Shown: piece after piece, positions 7,580 through 10,144 of the stretch
Position numbering within the stretch: the stretch's first letter is position 1
Layout of the letters: every line of letters begins with the position of its first letter
Source: Proteobacteria bacterium UBA6908
GTDB lineage: Bacteria > Pseudomonadota > Gammaproteobacteria > Acidiferrobacterales > UBA6901
NCBI GenBank assembly: GCA_002451085.1
Contig: DKBE01000095.1
Location: 39,708 to 49,851, forward strand
Direction: 5' to 3'
DNA: 10,144 bases
The notes under the pieces: model-generated
Seen by the model: the letters and a program-made list of their open reading frames with translations, nothing else
Databases searched by the model: none
Told to the model about the DNA's origin: nothing
Position numbers and translations under genes: made by a program

Positions 7580-7599
7580 CTGCTGCAATTCTGCTGCAA
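7580..7599 (+). repeat. Direct repeat of CTGCTGCAA, 11-bp period
   Basis: CTGCTGCAA occurs at 7580-7588 and again at 7591-7599, with TT between the copies, so the two lie one helical turn apart. They sit 25 bases upstream of the PEBP start codon, just before its ribosome site. They could be a tandem binding site in the leader or promoter of that gene, or chance repetition of a CTG-rich stretch. Confidence 0.4.
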
Positions 7600-7614
7600 G
7601 CCGCCTGCAGGCTC

Positions 7615-7618
7615 GGAG
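7615..7618 (+). promoter_or_regulatory. Ribosome binding site of the PEBP gene
   Basis: GGAG lies 6 bases upstream of the ATG at 7625, the best Shine-Dalgarno in the window. It settles the start of the PEBP-family gene. Confidence 0.65.
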
Positions 7619-7624
7619 ACCGCC

Positions 7625-8086
7625 ATGCCATTGACCCTCACATCGAATGCGTTCCGCCATCAGGAAGATATTCCCGCCCGTTTTACCTGCAATGGCGACG
7701 ACCTGGCCCCGCCGCTTTCCTGGTCGGGCGTACCGGCCGGTACGAAAAGCCTGGCACTGATCATGGACGATCCCGATGCCCCCGACCCGAAACATCCCCG
7801 CCAGACGTGGGTGCATTGGCTGGTTTATAACCTGCCAGCTGGCTGCACGGGTCTGCCGGAAGGCGGTGAGCTACCGGCCGGCGCCCGCACCGGTCGCAAC
7901 GACTGGAACCGTACCGACTACGGCGGTCCCTGCCCGCCGGTTGGCAAACACCGGTACTTTCACAAGCTGTACGCGCTGGATACGGCCTTGCCAGACCTCA
8001 AGCACCCAACCAAGTCACAACTGGAACAGGCGATGAATGGGCATGTGCTGGCACATGTGGAACTGGTTGGGACCTATGCGAGGTAA
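7625..8086 (+). CDS. YbhB/YbcL-family PEBP-like protein
   Basis: A 153-residue protein of the phosphatidylethanolamine-binding (PEBP/RKIP) fold, bacterial YbhB/YbcL branch. The ligand-pocket motifs are clear: D-D-P-D-A-P at 48-53 with H64 in W-V-H-W, and the second conserved block Y-G-G-P-C-P-P at 99-105 followed by H109 and the R-Y-F-H-K-L-Y-A-L-D stretch. The pocket binds anionic groups in family members, but the physiological ligand of bacterial members is not established. There is no signal peptide, so it should be cytoplasmic, as E. coli YbhB is. Length is normal and the protein looks intact. It is a single gene, divergent from sucA and convergent with the SDR gene; the 48-base gap 8087-8134 shows no clear terminator hairpin. 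Confidence 0.92.
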   Translation: MPLTLTSNAFRHQEDIPARFTCNGDDLAPPLSWSGVPAGTKSLALIMDDPDAPDPKHPRQTWVHWLVYNLPAGCTGLPEGGELPAGARTGRNDWNRTDYGGPCPPVGKHRYFHKLYALDTALPDLKHPTKSQLEQAMNGHVLAHVELVGTYAR

Positions 8087-8134
8087 GATCCGTGCGCGTG
8101 CGGAAGAACATTAGGGTGAGGACCAACAAGATTA

Positions 8135-9277
8135 TTACTTGAAGTCAGTCACCATCTGCTCGGCGATTGTCCGGTCCATCGAGCTCAGCGCGCACAGCCC
8201 GGCGTACTCGGTAAAGCACGGCGGCACGGGAAAACCCTCTGTCTGGAAACGGTCGTTCCTGAATACCAGTCCGAGCGTGGCAAAAGCACCATAGGTCTGA
8301 ATGGCGCGAAGCATCACCTTCTTGTTACACGGGCCGAGCAGCTCCGGAAACCGGTCAGTCATGGCGCGTAGAAATGCATAATCCACCTGGTGGTAATGAC
8401 TGATCGGCTCGCGCCCGAGCGCCGCCGCAACAGCGCGGTCAATCTCGCGAAAGGTTGAACTGCGCTCTGGCCCAGCGGAGATGTGATACAGCGTATTGTG
8501 GAGCACCGAGGCGTCGAGCATGCGAAGTATGATGTCGGCGCAGTAATCCACCGGAACCACGTCGATCTGCGTATCGAAGTCACACAGAAAACGCTCCAAT
8601 GCAAAACCCATTCGGAACACCCAGTAGATGCTCGATGAAGGCTTGCAGCCGAGGCGCGAGTGACCGACGATGATCGACGGGCGGACCACCACCAGCGGCA
8701 GTCCGGGTATACGACGCAAGCGCCTCTCGGATTCGAGCTTGGATTCCGTGTAGCTTACGGCGTGCTCCGCGTTTTCGGGAAACGCGTCGCTCTCGATCAC
8801 CGGGTTCACAGCGTTGAGACCACAGCTCATGGCCGTGCCCACGTGAATGAAGCGACGGAGTTTCGCTTTCGCCATCAGCGCCTCGGCGAATGCCCCGGTG
8901 CCTTCGACATTCACCTTGCGGATCTGCGGATGCCGACCGAACGAGGTCACAGCGGAACAGTTCACCACCTCGGTAACGTCACCGAGACGCGGATCGTTGG
9001 CAAAGGCATCGACAAGCAGGAAGTCACCGCAGACGATTTGCGACGGCTGCACCCTGGCGAGCAGGGCCTCAGGCACCTCGAAACGTTTCAGGGTCTCAAT
9101 GACGCGAGCCACACCCTCCGTGCTGTTCCGGGCGCGCACCAGCAGCAATACCTCATCCCAGCGGGGCGTCTCGATCAACCGACTGACGATGGCGCTACCC
9201 AGAAAGCCAGTGGCCCCAGTCACCAGCAACTTTCCAGTACGCGAGCTGGCTACTGCAGTCTGATGCACAGTACTCAT
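8135..9277 (-). CDS. Extended SDR oxidoreductase, fatty acyl-CoA/thioester reductase-like
   Basis: A 380-residue protein. The Rossmann nucleotide-binding motif G-A-T-G-F-L-G is at 21-27, followed by L-L-V-R-A-R (45-50) and G-D-F (84-86) as in the NAD_binding_4 (male-sterility, thioester reductase) branch of extended SDRs. N123-V-E-G-T is conserved, H145-V-G-T148 supplies the catalytic Ser/Thr position, and Y176-T-E-S-K180 is the catalytic Tyr-Lys pair. R199-P-S-I-I-V-G-H follows. Family members reduce acyl-thioesters or act on sugar or lipid substrates with NAD(P)H; the substrate here is unknown. There is no acyl-carrier or adenylation domain attached. The ATG at 9277 overlaps the SMR stop as ATGA, so translation is probably coupled. 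A longer open frame continues upstream to 9520, but it runs through the SMR gene in another frame and is not credible as coding. Confidence 0.85.
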   Translation of the reverse strand: MSTVHQTAVASSRTGKLLVTGATGFLGSAIVSRLIETPRWDEVLLLVRARNSTEGVARVIETLKRFEVPEALLARVQPSQIVCGDFLLVDAFANDPRLGDVTEVVNCSAVTSFGRHPQIRKVNVEGTGAFAEALMAKAKLRRFIHVGTAMSCGLNAVNPVIESDAFPENAEHAVSYTESKLESERRLRRIPGLPLVVVRPSIIVGHSRLGCKPSSSIYWVFRMGFALERFLCDFDTQIDVVPVDYCADIILRMLDASVLHNTLYHISAGPERSSTFREIDRAVAAALGREPISHYHQVDYAFLRAMTDRFPELLGPCNKKVMLRAIQTYGAFATLGLVFRNDRFQTEGFPVPPCFTEYAGLCALSSMDRTIAEQMVTDFK

Positions 9278-9603
9278 GAAATGGTCGTTTTCGAGAACAC
9301 GTTGAGCACGGCCACACCTGCCACAATCAGCCCGATACCCAGCAACGCCCACAGATCGAGCGACTGATGGTAAACAACCCAGCCCACCAGCGCGATCAGG
9401 GCGATTCCGACTCCAGCCCAAATCGCATACACAATGCCGAGCGGGATCGAACGGAGCGTAAGCGACAGAAAGTAAAACGCCGAGGCATAGCCAAGCACCA
9501 CCAGCACCGAGGGCCCCCAACGGGTAAAGCCGTCAGCTGCCTTGAGCGCCGAGGTGGCGATGACTTCCGAAATAATGGCAATCGCCAGATATAACCAGTG
9601 CAT
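9274..9603 (-). CDS. Small multidrug resistance (SMR) transporter, Qac/EmrE type
   Basis: A 109-residue inner-membrane protein with four transmembrane helices at about 4-21, 32-50, 58-77 and 85-104, closely matching EmrE in length and pattern. The essential membrane glutamate is E13 in I-S-E-V-I-A-T. The aromatic binding residues correspond to Y39, Y59 and W62 within G-I-V-Y-A-I-W-A-G-V-G. This signature marks the Qac (polyaromatic cation/proton antiport) subgroup and not the guanidinium exporters (Gdx/SugE), which carry a different helix-3 sequence. It works as an antiparallel dimer. It is the first gene of a two-gene unit with the SDR reductase, overlapping it by 4 bases. The start MHWLYLAIAI matches family N-termini, but no Shine-Dalgarno precedes it. 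Confidence 0.93.
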   Translation of the reverse strand: MHWLYLAIAIISEVIATSALKAADGFTRWGPSVLVVLGYASAFYFLSLTLRSIPLGIVYAIWAGVGIALIALVGWVVYHQSLDLWALLGIGLIVAGVAVLNVFSKTTIS

Positions 9604-9623
9604 GGCTAACGGTGGATCGTTAC

Positions 9624-9652
9624 GCTATAAAAATAATGATTTTAGTCGTGAA
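9624..9652 (-). promoter_or_regulatory. Candidate promoter of the SMR-SDR unit
   Basis: On the minus strand TTCACG (9652-9647, 4/6 to TTGACA) and TATAGC (9629-9624, 4/6 to TATAAT) are separated by 17 bases in a locally AT-rich stretch that contrasts with the GC-rich surroundings. Transcription would begin near 9617, leaving a leader of about 14 bases. The leader is too short for a guanidine riboswitch. The same AT-rich stretch could also carry a plus-strand promoter. Confidence 0.35.
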
Positions 9653-9824
9653 TTCTAAAAACGCCGAGTCACGAAAGTCGAACCGACGCCCGATTGCCAG
9701 CTACATCTGGGCAGCGGCACTGGCCACTATGCTGCTGTTGACATCGGACTGCGAGGACCCAATGTCGCGGAGCGCAGAACACAGCGCGACAACCGTGGCC
9801 CGCTACCGTGCGGCTGATATATAA
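9636..9824 (+). CDS. Possible small secreted or membrane peptide (62 aa, doubtful)
   Basis: A 62-codon plus-strand ORF from the ATG at 9636 (a GTG at 9612 would add 8 residues). It has a basic stretch (R-K-S-N-R-R) followed by a hydrophobic segment, S-Y-I-W-A-A-A-L-A-T-M-L-L-L, then T-S-D-C and a polar tail. This resembles a signal peptide or single membrane anchor. The cysteine is not in a good lipobox because Asp precedes it. There is no Shine-Dalgarno and no domain I recognise. It fills much of the 319-bp gap between the SMR gene and ssb, which otherwise holds only the SMR promoter region and the ssb terminator, so it may be chance. Confidence 0.28.
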   Translation: MILVVNSKNAESRKSNRRPIASYIWAAALATMLLLTSDCEDPMSRSAEHSATTVARYRAADI

Positions 9825-9867
9825 CTCCGCCGGAAGGCCGCTCGACCGCATCGCTTCAGCTGACACT

Positions 9868-9895
9868 AAAAAAAGCCCGCCGGATCACGGCGGGC
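9868..9895 (-). terminator. Intrinsic terminator of ssb
   Basis: An 8-bp perfect GC-rich stem (GCCCGCCG at 9875-9882 pairing with CGGCGGGC at 9888-9895) with a 5-base loop is followed, on the minus strand, by seven T residues (9874-9868). It starts 27 bases beyond the ssb stop codon, so it ends the ssb transcript. On the plus strand the downstream sequence is CTCTTCTGC, a weak U-tract, so termination in that direction would be poor. Confidence 0.9.
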
Positions 9896-9922
9896 TCTTC
9901 TGCACTAACCATCCAGCCAAAC

Positions 9923-10144
9923 TTAAAACGGGATATCGTCGTCAAAATCCCCTGATCCACCGCCGGACTTGGCGCCACTCGTGGCGGTCGCCGGGGCACG
10001 GCTGCTGCGGCCTTCGTCGGCGCTCTGGTCAAAGTCGGAGGGCGGTCCGCCACGGCCTTCGCGCGAGCCCAGCATCTGCATTTCGCCGGCCACGATTTCG
10101 GTGGTGTAACGGTCCTTGCCTTCCTTGTCCTGCCACTTGCGGGT
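9923..10144 (-). CDS. ssb: Single-stranded DNA-binding protein, C-terminal part (runs off right edge)
   Basis: The minus strand reads in frame from the window edge to a TAA at 9923-9925, giving the last 73 residues. The first part, T-R-K-W-Q-D-K-E-G-K-D-R-Y-T-T-E-I-V, followed by E-M-Q-M-L-G, is the end of the SSB OB-fold. A Gly/Ser/Ala-rich disordered linker follows, and the protein ends in the acidic tip D-F-D-D-D-I-P-F that recruits replication and repair partners. SSB coats single-stranded DNA as a tetramer in replication, recombination and repair. The N-terminal part of the OB-fold lies outside the window. A strong intrinsic terminator follows the gene. Confidence 0.95.
   Translation of the reverse strand, partial: TRKWQDKEGKDRYTTEIVAGEMQMLGSREGRGGPPSDFDQSADEGRSSRAPATATSGAKSGGGSGDFDDDIPF

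Noticed and set aside
9278..9520. N-terminal extension of the SDR frame to an ATG at 9520, giving 461 residues
   Set aside because: The extra 81 codons run out of frame through the well-conserved SMR gene and look like shadow sequence. The ATG at 9277 sits just before the Rossmann motif at the usual distance.
9604..9623. Guanidine riboswitch before the SMR gene
   Set aside because: The pump has the Qac and not the Gdx signature, and the predicted leader is only about 14 bases. I see no paired-helix riboswitch structure.
1..10144. Mobile elements, CRISPR array, tRNA or prophage genes
   Set aside because: No transposase-like protein, terminal inverted repeats, regularly spaced repeats, tRNA cloverleaf or phage gene was seen; gene order and composition look chromosomal throughout.

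Overview
The window looks like chromosomal DNA from a GC-rich Gram-negative proteobacterium. A gammaproteobacterium is most likely, by overall similarity of the encoded proteins; a betaproteobacterium cannot be excluded from sequence alone. Supporting points are the sucA-sucB-lpd gene order, a lipoprotein-type deacetylase, a Qac-type SMR pump and an SSB ending in the acidic DDDIPF tip. I see no insertion sequence, phage gene, CRISPR array, tRNA or rRNA.

Layout from left to right. 1-266 (minus) is the N-terminal part of a TPR protein that runs off the left edge. 347-898 (plus) is a zinc-ribbon NUDIX hydrolase, divergent from the TPR gene. 877-1740 (minus) is a polysaccharide-deacetylase-fold lipoprotein whose 3' end overlaps the NUDIX gene tail to tail. 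1741-1960 is a leader holding a good minus-strand promoter and a doubtful small ORF. 1961-7446 (minus) is the three-gene 2-oxoglutarate dehydrogenase operon, transcribed sucA, sucB, lpd. 7447-7624 is a divergent control region with a TATAAT box for sucA, a perfect 16-bp palindrome and a short direct repeat. 7625-8086 (plus) is a PEBP/YbhB-like protein. 8135-9603 (minus) is a two-gene unit of an SMR efflux pump and an extended SDR reductase, overlapping by 4 bases. 9604-9922 holds no confident gene, only an AT-rich promoter region, a doubtful small membrane/secreted ORF and a strong intrinsic terminator. 9923-10144 (minus) is the C-terminal part of ssb.

Functionally the core is central metabolism. 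SucA (E1), SucB (E2) and Lpd (E3) form the complete 2-oxoglutarate dehydrogenase complex of the TCA cycle, and all three have intact active-site motifs. The other genes are housekeeping or accessory functions with no clear common pathway. Nothing here is a convincing new multi-gene system. The items most worth a second look are the coupled SMR-SDR pair, the palindrome between sucA and the PEBP gene, the altered metal-binding motif in the deacetylase, and the small ORF that stops three bases before the deacetylase start.
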